Below the pieces are notes generated by a model. That model searched no databases, was not told the origin of the DNA, and saw nothing but the letters and a program-made list of their open reading frames with translations. A stretch of DNA of 64,000 bases, from NCBI GenBank assembly GCA_025359105.1, contig JANYHK010000047.1:1-64000 (forward strand), written 5' to 3'. The translations under genes and the position numbers were made by a program. This document shows positions 1 to 8,858 of the stretch, in pieces; the stretch's first letter is position 1, and each line of letters begins with the position of its first letter. Source of the DNA: Myxococcales bacterium. GTDB lineage: Bacteria > Myxococcota_A > Polyangia > Polyangiales > Polyangiaceae.

Positions 1-167
1 GACGCGATCGCCTGCGCGCGTGCTTCGCGCTTCGTCGAGCGGAGCCCGCGCACCATCGCCGCCGCATGGAGCGCGCCCGCGTCGCCGACCGCCGCGAGCG
101 CGGCGTCGTAGGGCTCGCCGAGCGTCGCGCTCATGGCGAGAAAAGCGGGCTCCCAGCTCGTGCTCAT
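1..167 (-). CDS. Hypothetical protein, N-terminal part (cut by window edge)
   Basis: An open frame starts with ATG at 167 and runs off the left edge of the window. Its ATG overlaps the TGA stop of the MBL hydrolase upstream (ATGA overlap at 164-167), so the two genes are probably co-transcribed and translationally coupled. The visible 55 residues are Ala-rich and begin MSTSWEPAFLAM. I recognise no family. Gene status rests on the overlap and the uninterrupted high-GC reading frame. Confidence 0.55.
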   Translation of the reverse strand, partial: MSTSWEPAFLAMSATLGEPYDAALAAVGDAGALHAAAMVRGLRSTKREARAQAIA

Positions 168-1102
168 GACGCCGAAGCATACCTTCCATCGCGCAACGCG
201 ACGCGACCGTCGGCTGCCAGCTTCGCGAGGTGCGCTTGCACGCTGAGGAGCGCGATCGGCCAGACGTGCGGCGGGACGTCGTCGTACGCGATCGTCACGA
301 GCTCGACGTCGGTGACGCCATTCGCGCCTTTCGCAACGACGGCGCTTGCGATCTTCGCTTCGCGCGCGAGGCGATGCGCGACGTAGTGGCGAAAGAGCTT
401 GGTCGGCTCTTCGATCGGATCGCCATGCGCCGGAAGCGCGACCGACGCATCCAGCAACGCGAGCCGCTCGAGCTGCTCGAGGTAGATCCGCATGTCGCCG
501 TCGCCGAGCGCGATCAGGATCGTCCCGACGCTCGCGACCATGTCGCCGACGACGACCGTGCGGCTGTCCGCGTTCCACAAGCAGACGTGCCCCCACGCGT
601 GGCCGGGCGTGTGGAGGACGGTCCATCGCTCCGGGATCGGCCCGTCGAGATCGATCGTGTCGCCGTCCGCGAGCCTTCGCGCAACCGTCACGTCCGGGAG
701 CTGCGACGCCGTCTCCGCGTGCGCCCAAATCGGCAGCGCGAGCTCGCGCGCGAGGACGTCGATGCCGCCGACGTGATCGATGTGATGATGCGTCGCGACG
801 ATCGCGACCGGCGTTCGGCCTTGCGACGGCAGCGCGCGCGCCCACTCGATCCACGCGCGCTGCTCGTCCTCGTACGGCGTCGCAGGCTCGACGAGGACGA
901 CGTCGCGCGCGCCGAGCGCGTAGCTGTTCGTGTGCGTCGCGGGCGGCAGCGTGGGGGTGCGCGCGTCGAAGATCGAGATCGTCGCGCGCGCGCCCGCCGG
1001 GTGGGCGTCGCGCCCCGCCGTGAGCTCTCGCGGCCGCAGGCTCGCGCTGCCGGCGCTGCGGATGAGGCTACTGCTGCGGTTGCTGTCAGACCGAGAGCTC
1101 AC
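164..1102 (-). CDS. MBL-fold metallo-hydrolase
   Basis: A metallo-beta-lactamase-fold hydrolase of the glyoxalase II / LACTB2-like kind. The zinc signature THHHIDHVGG lies near residue 105. Later metal-ligand regions are HTPGHAWGHV and VVGDMVAS, followed by a C-terminal His in PAHGDPI. The C-terminus has a winged-helix-like tail, as in LACTB2 relatives. About 310 residues fits the family. I placed the start at a GTG at 1102; a TTG at 1114 is also possible and neither has a clear ribosome binding site. The stop overlaps the start of the next gene. Substrate is unknown. Confidence 0.85.
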   Translation of the reverse strand: MSSRSDSNRSSSLIRSAGSASLRPRELTAGRDAHPAGARATISIFDARTPTLPPATHTNSYALGARDVVLVEPATPYEDEQRAWIEWARALPSQGRTPVAIVATHHHIDHVGGIDVLARELALPIWAHAETASQLPDVTVARRLADGDTIDLDGPIPERWTVLHTPGHAWGHVCLWNADSRTVVVGDMVASVGTILIALGDGDMRIYLEQLERLALLDASVALPAHGDPIEEPTKLFRHYVAHRLAREAKIASAVVAKGANGVTDVELVTIAYDDVPPHVWPIALLSVQAHLAKLAADGRVALRDGRYASAS

Positions 1103-1187
1103 GTCGAAATACAACTAGCACCAGCGAATGCGTCTTGCGCGGCTCGCCGGCGGCGTTGCAGGATGGCGCGATTTCCTCGGAGGAAAC

Positions 1188-2636
1188 ATGAACAAGCTTC
1201 TCGTGAGTGCGGTTGCGGTGGGTGCCCTCGTCGGCGTGGTCGTGGCGTGCAATGGCAACGACGGCGCGGTCGGCGCCGCGGGCCCCGGCGGGGCGAACGG
1301 CGCCGGAACGGCCGGGGGAAACGGCACCAACGGCACCAACGGCGTGAACGGCACCAACGGCGAAGCCGGCGTCCAGGTGATCATCTCTGCGCTCGCGAAG
1401 CACGGCCTCGAGATCTCGCCCGTCACGCTGAACCTCGCCGGTCTGACGGGCGAGCAGCTCGAGCAGGTCGGTCAGGGGAGCTACCTCGTCAACGCCGTCG
1501 CGGACTGCGGGACGTGCCACAACTCGGCCGGCCCGCCTCCCCTGAAGTTCCTCGGCGGCGGGACGCAGTTCCCCCTCGGCGGGACGAACTACGTCACCTC
1601 GCGCAACCTGACGCCGGACGCGGCGACGGGCTTGAAGCTCACCGAAGCCCAGTTCATCGAGGTGTTCCGCACCGGCAAGGACTTCGCCATCACCGACGGC
1701 GGCGCCGATCAGGCGCTCATGGTCATGCCCTGGGAGGCGTTCCGCTGGATGTCCACAGCGGACATCAAGGCGATCTACGCCTACCTGAAGGTGATCCCGG
1801 CCCTGACGACGACCGGGATCGCCGACGCCAAGCCGTCCGCGGCGCCCGCGCCTGTCCCTTTCACGGCCCAGTTCACCGACGGCGAGAAGACGCGCACCCT
1901 CCCGCCGGAGGTCGACGGCCAGGGCACCCCGATCCCCGACCCGGGCAACGTCCTGCGCGGCCTCGCCGTCGACGCGGTCGACAACGCGAAGGAGATCCTG
2001 AACCTCACGCCCGGTGAGGTCGGCCAGTACGGCCGCGGCGCGTACCTCGTCAACGCGCTCGCCGACTGCAGCGGCTGCCACACCAACCCGGAGCGCGCGG
2101 GCGGCAAGGTCAACTTCGCGCAGTTCATGACGGGCGGTCGCGTCTTTCCGACACCGCCGCCGCTTCAGCCGGTCCTCAAGACCACGCGCGTCATGTCGGC
2201 GAACCTCCTCGGTCCGAACGGCTTCTTCGCCGGCGCGAATTTGCCGATCTTCCTCGCCACAATCACCCAGGGCGTGCACGCCGACGATCCGCCGCCCCAG
2301 GCGCCGCTCGGCTGGCCGATGCCTTCGCGCGTCTTCCGCAACATGGTCCTGAGCGATCTCGAGGCCGTCTACACGTACTTGCACCAGGTGCAGGGCGTGC
2401 CGGGCCGCGTGGACAAGGTCATCAACCCGACCGCGATCTACTGCGCGTCGAACGCCGACTGCAACGCCACCGTCGGCCCGACGTGCGACACGACGAACCA
2501 CGAGTGCGTCAGCAAGACGCCGTGCGGGAGCGACTCCGACTGCCCGGTGTGCCAGGTGTGCGCGGGCGCCGGCACGAAGTCGTGCTCGCTCCCCACGGCG
2601 ACACTGCTCGCGGGGTGCATCGCAGCCGGTCTCTGA
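1188..2636 (+). CDS. Di-heme cytochrome c lipoprotein with collagen-like linker
   Basis: The start at 1188 follows GGAGG at 1179-1183. A lipoprotein signal ends in the lipobox VVAC (lipidated Cys21). Residues 22-62 form a low-complexity Gly/Asn/Thr linker of collagen-like type. Two class-I c-type heme sites follow: CGTCH (107-111) and CSGCH (294-298), each with a later Met-Pro segment that could give the distal ligand (Met180 in VMPW). The last 55 residues are Cys-rich with EGF-like spacing. The protein likely sits on the membrane surface and carries electrons in the periplasm. The partner oxidase or dehydrogenase is not in the window. Confidence 0.88.
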   Translation: MNKLLVSAVAVGALVGVVVACNGNDGAVGAAGPGGANGAGTAGGNGTNGTNGVNGTNGEAGVQVIISALAKHGLEISPVTLNLAGLTGEQLEQVGQGSYLVNAVADCGTCHNSAGPPPLKFLGGGTQFPLGGTNYVTSRNLTPDAATGLKLTEAQFIEVFRTGKDFAITDGGADQALMVMPWEAFRWMSTADIKAIYAYLKVIPALTTTGIADAKPSAAPAPVPFTAQFTDGEKTRTLPPEVDGQGTPIPDPGNVLRGLAVDAVDNAKEILNLTPGEVGQYGRGAYLVNALADCSGCHTNPERAGGKVNFAQFMTGGRVFPTPPPLQPVLKTTRVMSANLLGPNGFFAGANLPIFLATITQGVHADDPPPQAPLGWPMPSRVFRNMVLSDLEAVYTYLHQVQGVPGRVDKVINPTAIYCASNADCNATVGPTCDTTNHECVSKTPCGSDSDCPVCQVCAGAGTKSCSLPTATLLAGCIAAGL

Positions 2637-2649
2637 GGTCGGTCTCGAG

Positions 2650-2673
2650 TCGAGTCGACTCGAGTCGACTCGA
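2650..2673. terminator. 24-bp perfect palindrome between convergent genes
   Basis: The 44-base gap between the cytochrome and thiolase stops contains tandem GAGTCGACTC units that form a perfect 24-base palindrome. No T-tract follows. It probably acts as a bidirectional transcription end; this is inference from position and symmetry. Confidence 0.5.
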
Positions 2674-2680
2674 GTCGCGC

Positions 2681-3865
2681 TCAGCGCTCGACGACGAGGG
2701 CCAGGGCCTCTCCGCCGCCGATGCACAAGGTCGCGAGGCCGCGCTTCTTGTTCTGGTCCTTCATCGCGTAGAGGAGGGTCGTCAGGATGCGCGCGCCGCT
2801 CGCGCCGATAGGGTGGCCGAGCGCCACCGCGCCGCCGCGCACGTTCACGCGGCCCAGATCGATGCCGGTGAGCTGCGCGCACACCATGCTCACGACCGCG
2901 AACGCCTCGTTGATCTCGTAGAGATCGACGTCGCCCGGTTTGATGCCGAGCTTGGCGCATACCGAGTCGATCGCCTTGGCCGGCGCCGTCGTGAACCACT
3001 CGGGCGCCTGCGCCGCGCCGGCGTAGCCGGTGATGCGGCCGAGCACCTCGAGCTTGTGCTCCTTCACGGCCTTCTCGCTCGCGAGGACCAGCGCGCTCGC
3101 GCCGTCGTTGAGCGACGACGCGTTCGCCGCGGTGATCGTGCCGTCCTTGGCGAACGCCGGACGCAGCGTCGCGAACTTCGTCGGATCGCCCTTGCCCGGC
3201 CCCTCGTCGAGCTTCACGAGGACGGGATCGCCCTTCCGCTGCGGCACGCCTACCGGCGTGATCTCCGCGTCGAACATCCCTTCCTTCTGCGCGGCGAGCG
3301 CGCGACGGAAGCTCTCCTTGGCGTACTCGTCCTGCGACTCGCGCGAGAACTTGTACTCGGCGGCGCACTTGTCGCCGCACGTACCCATGTGGACGTTGCC
3401 GTAGGGGTCCCACAGGCCGTCGTGGATCATCCCGTCGATGACCGTCGCGTTGCCCATGCGGTAACCCTGGCGCGCGCGATCGAGGTAGTACGGCGCGTTC
3501 GACATGGACTCCATGCCGCCGGCGACGACGAGCTCGGCGTCGCCCAGCGCGATCGTCTTGGCGCCGAAGATGACGGCCTGCAGGCCCGAGCCGCAGACCT
3601 TGCTCACCGTCGTCGCGGGGACCTTGTCGGGGAGGCCCGCGCCCTTCATCGCCTGGCGGGCGGGGGCCTGGCCGATGCCGGCGGAGAGCACGTTGCCCAT
3701 GAAGACCTCACCGACGAGCTCCGGCGAGAGCTTCGCGCGTTCGACGGCGGCCTTGATGGCCGCGGCGCCGAGCTGGGGCGCGGTGAGGCTCGCGAGCGCC
3801 CCCTGGAACGCGCCGATCGGCGTGCGGGTCGCGGAGACGATGTAAACGGGCGGAAAGGCGGCCAT
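2681..3865 (-). CDS. Thiolase, acetyl-CoA C-acetyltransferase type
   Basis: A 394-residue thiolase that condenses two acetyl-CoA or cleaves 3-ketoacyl-CoA. The nucleophilic Cys91 is in SKVCGSGLQAV, the catalytic His351 in GHPIGASG, and the second Cys381 in LCIGGGEA. The N-terminus has the usual SATRTPIGAF. Length matches the biosynthetic/degradative thiolase family. The start at 3865 was chosen over an upstream ATG because GGGAG precedes it at proper spacing and the family begins here. No fatty-acid partner genes are adjacent. An acyl-CoA synthetase lies far away at 58929. Confidence 0.93.
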   Translation of the reverse strand: MAAFPPVYIVSATRTPIGAFQGALASLTAPQLGAAAIKAAVERAKLSPELVGEVFMGNVLSAGIGQAPARQAMKGAGLPDKVPATTVSKVCGSGLQAVIFGAKTIALGDAELVVAGGMESMSNAPYYLDRARQGYRMGNATVIDGMIHDGLWDPYGNVHMGTCGDKCAAEYKFSRESQDEYAKESFRRALAAQKEGMFDAEITPVGVPQRKGDPVLVKLDEGPGKGDPTKFATLRPAFAKDGTITAANASSLNDGASALVLASEKAVKEHKLEVLGRITGYAGAAQAPEWFTTAPAKAIDSVCAKLGIKPGDVDLYEINEAFAVVSMVCAQLTGIDLGRVNVRGGAVALGHPIGASGARILTTLLYAMKDQNKKRGLATLCIGGGEALALVVER

Positions 3866-4050
3866 TCTGAGCTCCCTAGCGGACCAGATGTCCTCTGGCG
3901 ATGGTCTGGGCGACGTCTCCGAGGGGGGCCCCCGGGCGCCGTCCATATACCGCCGAAACATGAGGCGCGCGAGCGCGCTTGCCTAGTCCCTGCCTCTTCG
4001 CTAGGTTCCCCGCCCCACTAACCTCTACTGAGCGCGAGAAGAAGAGAACC

Positions 4051-4470
4051 ATGGCCGCCAAGAAGTCCGCCGCTGCCGCCGCCCCCAAGGCGGGCGACGC
4101 GAAGAAGAAGACCGCCGCGAAGAAGAACCCCTTCACCGGGGAGAGCAAGCTCGCGAAGTTCCTGACGACGAAGAAGCTCGACCCGCGCAGGGTGCTCGCG
4201 GCGTCGCACTCGCTCGAGTCGCTCCGCCACGAAGACCGCGTGATCAAGCTGAACCGCCGCCGCGCAAAGGGTGGCGAGGACGCGGAGAAGAAGGCGGAGG
4301 CGCTCAAGTCCAAGCCGCGCTCCGGCCGCGCTGTAACGCACCGCGCCATGACGGCCGCGATGACCGGCGGCGCCCTCCCGGGCCCGACCAAGACGCGCAT
4401 CCTACGCGCGGTGAACCACCTGCTCGAGTCGAAGAAGCAGGAAAAAGTCGAGCTGAAGGCGCTCTTTTAG
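4051..4470 (+). CDS. Lys/Ala-rich basic hypothetical protein
   Basis: A 139-residue protein. Its first 45 residues are a Lys/Ala-rich tail (KKSAAAAAPKAGDAKKK) resembling histone H1-like tails. The body is basic and ends KSRKQEKVELKALF-like, giving a strongly positive protein. The start at 4051 is the ATG before the basic tail; an upstream in-frame start would add 24 unlikely residues. It could bind nucleic acid, but I recognise no domain. Stand-alone gene between the thiolase and the ECF sigma factor. Confidence 0.7.
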   Translation: MAAKKSAAAAAPKAGDAKKKTAAKKNPFTGESKLAKFLTTKKLDPRRVLAASHSLESLRHEDRVIKLNRRRAKGGEDAEKKAEALKSKPRSGRAVTHRAMTAAMTGGALPGPTKTRILRAVNHLLESKKQEKVELKALF

Positions 4471-4646
4471 CCGCAAGCGCGCGAAATGACCGGGTCCTCC
4501 GGTCCGGTTGAGAGGGGGGGGTGAATGGTCTGCAGCGCGATCGCATCCAACCTTCCGTGGCCACAGCAGCGCCGTTTCCTCATCTCCTGCCGGCCGTGCT
4601 CGACGCGGCCGCAGCAGGCTTCGCCGCCGGCCGCGTGGGGTCTGCC

Positions 4647-5258
4647 ATGACGGAGGAGGAGTCGCTCGTCGCGAAGGCGGGCGCCGGCGACAGGGGCGCG
4701 TTTCGTGTACTTTACACGCGTCACCGCAGCGACGTCGCCCGCCTCGTGTACCGCATGCTCGGCGCGCGGAGCGACCTCGACGACGTCATCCAGGAGGTCT
4801 TCTTCCAGGTCTACCGGAGCCTGAAGGACTTCCGCGGCAAGTCGAAGTTCTCGACGTGGCTCCACCGCGTCACGGTCAACGTGGTCCTCATGCACCGTCG
4901 CGCGGCCAAGAGTCGCCCGGTGTACACCGAGGAGACGGCGCAGGATCTCACCGCCGACGACGACGCCGTGCTCCCCGACGAGGACGCCGATCGCCGCGCC
5001 CGCGTCCGCGCCTTCGCGCGCGTGCTCGCGCGCCTCGCCGACAAGAAGCGGGTCGTCTTCGTCCTGCACGAGCTCGAGGGGATGGCACCGAGCGAGATCG
5101 CCGAGGTCGTAGGCGCGCCCGTGCTCACCGTGCGCACGCGGCTCTTCTACGCGCGCCGCGAGATCGAAGAGATGCTGCGTGACGAGCCGACGCTCGCGCC
5201 ACTCCGCGCGACGTTCGCCAAGCCGAGCGCTCCCCACACCGAGGAGGGCGAGGCATGA
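4647..5258 (+). CDS. ECF (sigma-70 family) RNA polymerase sigma factor
   Basis: A 203-residue ECF sigma factor. Region 2 has LYTRHRSDVARLVYRMLG and DLDDVIQEVFFQVYRSL, with the usual FSTWLHRVTVN. Region 4 has LADKKRVVFVLHELEGM and a helix-turn-helix around SEIAEVVGAPVLTVRTRL. The ATG at 4647 matches the family N-terminus; an in-frame start at 4521 would add 42 residues. The stop overlaps the next ATG (ATGA), so it is coupled to the FecR-like gene, which probably encodes its anti-sigma or signal-transducing partner. Confidence 0.92.
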   Translation: MTEEESLVAKAGAGDRGAFRVLYTRHRSDVARLVYRMLGARSDLDDVIQEVFFQVYRSLKDFRGKSKFSTWLHRVTVNVVLMHRRAAKSRPVYTEETAQDLTADDDAVLPDEDADRRARVRAFARVLARLADKKRVVFVLHELEGMAPSEIAEVVGAPVLTVRTRLFYARREIEEMLRDEPTLAPLRATFAKPSAPHTEEGEA

Positions 5259-6550
5259 AGGGCGACAAGCGCGATCTCGATGTCGATCTCGAGCTCAATC
5301 TGACCGTGAAGGCGGCCAAGAAATCCCTCACGCCGAAGCACGAGCCGGACTGGGACGCCATCGACGCGAAGCTGTTCGAACGCATCGACGCCGCCGACGC
5401 GAGCGAACGAGCGGGTCGCGTCGCTCGCCTGGGGCCCGCGTCGCGTACGCGCGGATGGAGCCTCGTCGCCGGCGGGCTCGCCGCCGCCGCCGCCCTCGCC
5501 GTCTACGCAGGCCACAAGCCCAACACCGCGCCGATCGATCGCGCCGCGATGGCGCCCGCGCCGGTGACGGCGAGCGCGCTCGTTCGTCCCGCCGACGGCG
5601 AGAAGCGCGGCGAGGTGCTCGTCGCGGGCGCGCCGGCTACGACGGGCGCGCTCCTCCATGTGGGCGAGGTCATCGAGACCCACGGCGCGACGGCGCTGCT
5701 CGAGCGCGAGGCGTCTGGTGGGAGCGGTGGGAGCGGCGCGCCGCTCGTCGCGTGGAGCGTCGAAGAAGACTCGCGGGTCGCGATCGTGAAGGCGACCGGC
5801 GCGCTCGTCGTGTCGCTCGAGCGCGGCGCGCTCGAAGCCCAGGTCATGCCGGTGCCGAGCGGGGAGGCCTTCGCGGTCGACGTGCCGGGGCCATCCGGGT
5901 CGGTCACGCGCGTCGCCGTGCACGGCACGCACCTCCGCGTCTCGCGCGTCGTCGTCGGCGATCACGTGAAGCTGGTCGTGGATCTCTCGGAGGGCGTCGT
6001 GTCGATCGGCGCGCCGCCTCGCGCGGGGTCGACGTACGGCGCGCTCGTGACGGCGCCGGCGCACATCGAGCTCGACACGGCCGATCCGAGCTCGCTGGTC
6101 GTCAGCCACCTGCCCGAGGATGTTCGCGCACCGGTCGATCTCGCCCTCGCGCGCGCCGCGTCGCCCGCGTCCGCCGTGGCGCAGGCGCCGCCTGCTTCTT
6201 CGGTCCCGCGCGCGCTCGCGCAGGCGACCCCGCACACGCCGCCCGCGTCGCCGCAGATCGCGCGCCCGGTGCCTGCCGCGCCGCGCGCGCCGGTCGCCGA
6301 TCCGAACGCCGAGGCCAACGTGGCCGCCGCCGTGAAGGCCTGCATGGCGGCCCGTACGCGCGCGCCCGACGGCGAGGTGACCGTCACCGTGAGCTCGACG
6401 CTCGAGCTTCGCCTGCACGAGGACGGCGCCGTCGACCTCGCGCGCTTCAGCCCGCCGCTCCCGCCCGACGTCCAGCTCTGCGCGGCGAACGCGATCTACA
6501 AGACGCGCTTCCCCCGCTCCGGGACGCTCACGATCGACCTGAAGTTCTAG
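5255..6550 (+). CDS. FecR-domain protein, probable anti-sigma partner
   Basis: The cytoplasmic N-terminus (1-68) contains PDWDAIDAKLFERIDAAD. One transmembrane helix spans about 69-85. A periplasmic FecR-type domain follows (about 95-275, with HVGEVIETHGATALL and a VHGTHLRVSR segment). An Ala/Pro-rich linker leads to a C-terminal beta domain with a Cys pair (KACMAART, VQLCAAN), like the energy-transducer tails of Myxococcota proteins. It overlaps the sigma gene by four bases. Role as an anti-sigma or sensor is inferred from the FecR/ECF pairing. Confidence 0.85.
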   Translation: MKGDKRDLDVDLELNLTVKAAKKSLTPKHEPDWDAIDAKLFERIDAADASERAGRVARLGPASRTRGWSLVAGGLAAAAALAVYAGHKPNTAPIDRAAMAPAPVTASALVRPADGEKRGEVLVAGAPATTGALLHVGEVIETHGATALLEREASGGSGGSGAPLVAWSVEEDSRVAIVKATGALVVSLERGALEAQVMPVPSGEAFAVDVPGPSGSVTRVAVHGTHLRVSRVVVGDHVKLVVDLSEGVVSIGAPPRAGSTYGALVTAPAHIELDTADPSSLVVSHLPEDVRAPVDLALARAASPASAVAQAPPASSVPRALAQATPHTPPASPQIARPVPAAPRAPVADPNAEANVAAAVKACMAARTRAPDGEVTVTVSSTLELRLHEDGAVDLARFSPPLPPDVQLCAANAIYKTRFPRSGTLTIDLKF

Positions 6551-6629
6551 ACTCGACCGCGAGGACGCGCAGCCACGACGAAGGCGGTCGCCGATTGACG
6601 GCGCCGGGCGCGTGCGCGATCCATGAAGG

Positions 6630-7739
6630 ATGGACTCGTCGCTCCAGGCGCTCCTCGCGAGCTACGACACCGCCCTCCCGCTCGCCGAAGCGCGCACGAT
6701 CCCCGGCGGCTTCTACACCGATCCGCGCGTCGCCACGCTGGAGCGGCGGCAGGTGTTCGGCGCAACCTGGCAGCTCGTCGCACGGGCGGACCAACTCGCC
6801 ACGCCTGGCGACTACGTGACGGCAGAGATCGCGGGCGAGCCGATCGTCGTCGTCCGCGGCAACGACGGCGCATTGCGTGCATTCTACAACGTTTGCCGCC
6901 ACCACGCCGCGGCGGTGATGACGGAGCCCGCCGGGCGCGCCACGCGCCTCCGCTGCCCGTACCACGGCTGGACGTACTCGCTGGAGGGGCACCTGAAGGT
7001 CGTGCCGGAGTGGGACGGCGTGTGCGCGTTCGCCCGCGAGGACAACGGGCTCGTCCCCGTGCAGGTGGCGGCATGGGAGGGCCTCGTCTTCGTGCACCTC
7101 GGCGAGAGTCCGCCGAGCCTCGAGGCGTACGTCGGGCGCATGGTGGGCATGGTGACGCCGCTCGGTCTGGGCGAGCTTCGCTTCGTCGAGCGCCGCGAGT
7201 GGACGATTGCCTGCAACTGGAAGGTGTTCGTCGACAACTACCTGGACGGCGGCTACCACATCCCGTTCTTGCACCGCGGGCTGAACAGCATCCTGCCGTT
7301 CGGCGAGTACACGATCGAATGCTTCGAGCGCTTCTGCCTCCAGTCGAGCCCCATCGACACGAGCGGTGGCGACGCCGTCACGTCGCAGGTGAGGAAGGGC
7401 CGCGCGCAGTATTTCTGGCTCTACCCGAACCTGATGCTCAACTGGTACGAGGGCTACCTCGACACGAACCTCGTCGTTCCGCTCGGCGTGGATAGGATGA
7501 AGGTGATCTTCGACTTCTATTTCGCGGGCGCCGGCGAGGACACGCAGGCGCGCAACGCGAAGAGCATCGAGGTGTCCGCGGGAATCCAGGACGAGGACCA
7601 CGCGATCTGCGAGTCGGTGCAGCGTGGCCTCGGCTCGCGCGCGTACGGTGCGGGGCGCCTGTCGGTGCGTCGCGAGGCGGGAGAGCACCTGTTCCACCGG
7701 CTCCTCGTCGACGATCTGCGCCGCGGGAGCGTGGGATGA
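6630..7739 (+). CDS. Rieske [2Fe-2S] ring-hydroxylating oxygenase, alpha-subunit type
   Basis: A 369-residue oxygenase. Its N-terminal Rieske cluster has Cys89-x-His91 (CRHH) and Cys109-x2-His112 (CPYHGW). The C-terminal catalytic SRPBCC domain has VDNYLDGGYHIPFLH, giving the mononuclear iron ligands His210 and His215, with the third acidic ligand expected near QDEDHAI. The closest look is choline-monooxygenase / carnitine-oxygenase-like enzymes. No reductase is adjacent. The next gene overlaps by four bases, so the YkgJ-like Cys-cluster protein may assist metal loading or share the substrate; this is inference. Confidence 0.9.
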   Translation: MDSSLQALLASYDTALPLAEARTIPGGFYTDPRVATLERRQVFGATWQLVARADQLATPGDYVTAEIAGEPIVVVRGNDGALRAFYNVCRHHAAAVMTEPAGRATRLRCPYHGWTYSLEGHLKVVPEWDGVCAFAREDNGLVPVQVAAWEGLVFVHLGESPPSLEAYVGRMVGMVTPLGLGELRFVERREWTIACNWKVFVDNYLDGGYHIPFLHRGLNSILPFGEYTIECFERFCLQSSPIDTSGGDAVTSQVRKGRAQYFWLYPNLMLNWYEGYLDTNLVVPLGVDRMKVIFDFYFAGAGEDTQARNAKSIEVSAGIQDEDHAICESVQRGLGSRAYGAGRLSVRREAGEHLFHRLLVDDLRRGSVG

Positions 7740-8506
7740 GCGAGGGCGGACCCAAGACGGCGGGGCAGCAGGCCATCGCGATCGAGCTCGCGACGGCGCA
7801 CGGGCCGCTGCGCGCCATGATCCCGATTCCGCCGAAGCCGCTCCGGCTGCCCGAGCTCGCGTTCAACTTCATGGGGATGAGCAGCAAGGTCACCGATCTC
7901 GCCGTCCAGCACGAGGAGCGCGAAGGGCGCAGCGTCTCCTGCCGGAAGGGGTGCGGCGCCTGCTGCCGGCAGGTCGTCCCGCTCTCGCCGCCCGAGGCGT
8001 GGATGATCGCCGACATCGTCGCGGGCATGCCGCCCGCGCGGCAGGCCGAGGTGCGCGCCGCGTTCGCCACCGCCGACGACGCGGTGGCGCGCTCGGGCCT
8101 CGGCGCCGCCCTCGCCGGTCGCATCGAGAGCGTCGGCCAGATGACGTCGCTCGCCCTCCAGTATTTCCAGCTCGGTGCGGCGTGCCCCTTCCTTCGCAAC
8201 GAATCGTGCTCCATCCACCCGTACCGACCGTCCATCTGCCGCGAGTACCTCGTCACGTCGCCGGCGGAGAACTGCGCCCAGCTCGGACGCGGGCCGATCG
8301 ACCGCGTTCCTGCGGGAATCCGCCTCTCCGAGGCGTTGTCGCGTCTCACCGCCAAGCTGCTCGGTCGCGAGGCGGAGGTGGTCCCGCTCACCCAGGCGCT
8401 GGCGTGGGCAGAAGCTCACCGCGAAGAGGGCCAACGCACGTGGGACGCGCGCACGCTGCTCGAGGGGCTCCTCGCGGAGCTCAGTCCGTCCAACCGTTCT
8501 GTCTAG
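7736..8506 (+). CDS. YkgJ-family cysteine-cluster protein
   Basis: A 256-residue protein with the family's Cys cluster: SCRKGCGACCRQ near residue 70, then ACPFL, SCSIHPYRPSICREY and ENCAQ. The family (formerly UPF0153) probably binds a metal or Fe-S cluster; the reaction is unknown. It starts within the Rieske gene stop (ATGA overlap). Its TAG stop shares a CTAG with the TAG of the opposite-strand PilZ gene, so the two genes overlap by four bases tail to tail. Confidence 0.88.
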   Translation: MSEGGPKTAGQQAIAIELATAHGPLRAMIPIPPKPLRLPELAFNFMGMSSKVTDLAVQHEEREGRSVSCRKGCGACCRQVVPLSPPEAWMIADIVAGMPPARQAEVRAAFATADDAVARSGLGAALAGRIESVGQMTSLALQYFQLGAACPFLRNESCSIHPYRPSICREYLVTSPAENCAQLGRGPIDRVPAGIRLSEALSRLTAKLLGREAEVVPLTQALAWAEAHREEGQRTWDARTLLEGLLAELSPSNRSV

Positions 8507-8817
8507 GAGGGTTCGGCCTTCTTCACGATCTCGGTGATCGCGTGCGTCTCGCGCGCGCCGAGGAGGCCGAACTGCACGCCCATGCCGTCCGGACGCTTCC
8601 AGCGGACGACGCCGGGCAGGCGCAGCTCCTTGGCGACGCCGGGCAGCATCACGTAGACGACGACCTCGGCGCCGAACTGCACGGCCACCTCGGTCTGGAT
8701 GAACATTCCGCCGACGGAGATGTCCTTCGCGAGCCCTTTGCTGCGACCCTCGAGGTTCTTCAGCACGAACTCGAGGGGTTGCTCCAACGGAGCGCGCGTG
8801 AATCGACGGAATTCCAC
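8503..8817 (-). CDS. Single-domain PilZ protein (cyclic-di-GMP receptor type)
   Basis: A 104-residue PilZ domain. RRFTRAP at the N-terminus matches RxxxR, and DISVGGMFIQ matches the D/NxSxxG motif, so c-di-GMP binding is plausible. The rest is the family beta barrel (GVVRWKRPDGMGVQFG). Stand-alone PilZ proteins of this size are common in myxobacteria and act on motility or polarity. The start is divergent from the next gene with a 41-base gap. Confidence 0.92.
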   Translation of the reverse strand: MEFRRFTRAPLEQPLEFVLKNLEGRSKGLAKDISVGGMFIQTEVAVQFGAEVVVYVMLPGVAKELRLPGVVRWKRPDGMGVQFGLLGARETHAITEIVKKAEPS

Positions 8818-8858
8818 GGGGGTGACCTCTTGACGAGGGACGATGGTACCATCCTCGC

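Noticed and set aside
2650-2673. GAGTCGACTC tandem units as a possible CRISPR-like or satellite array
   Set aside because: Only about two units, no spacers; it is a palindrome between convergent genes.
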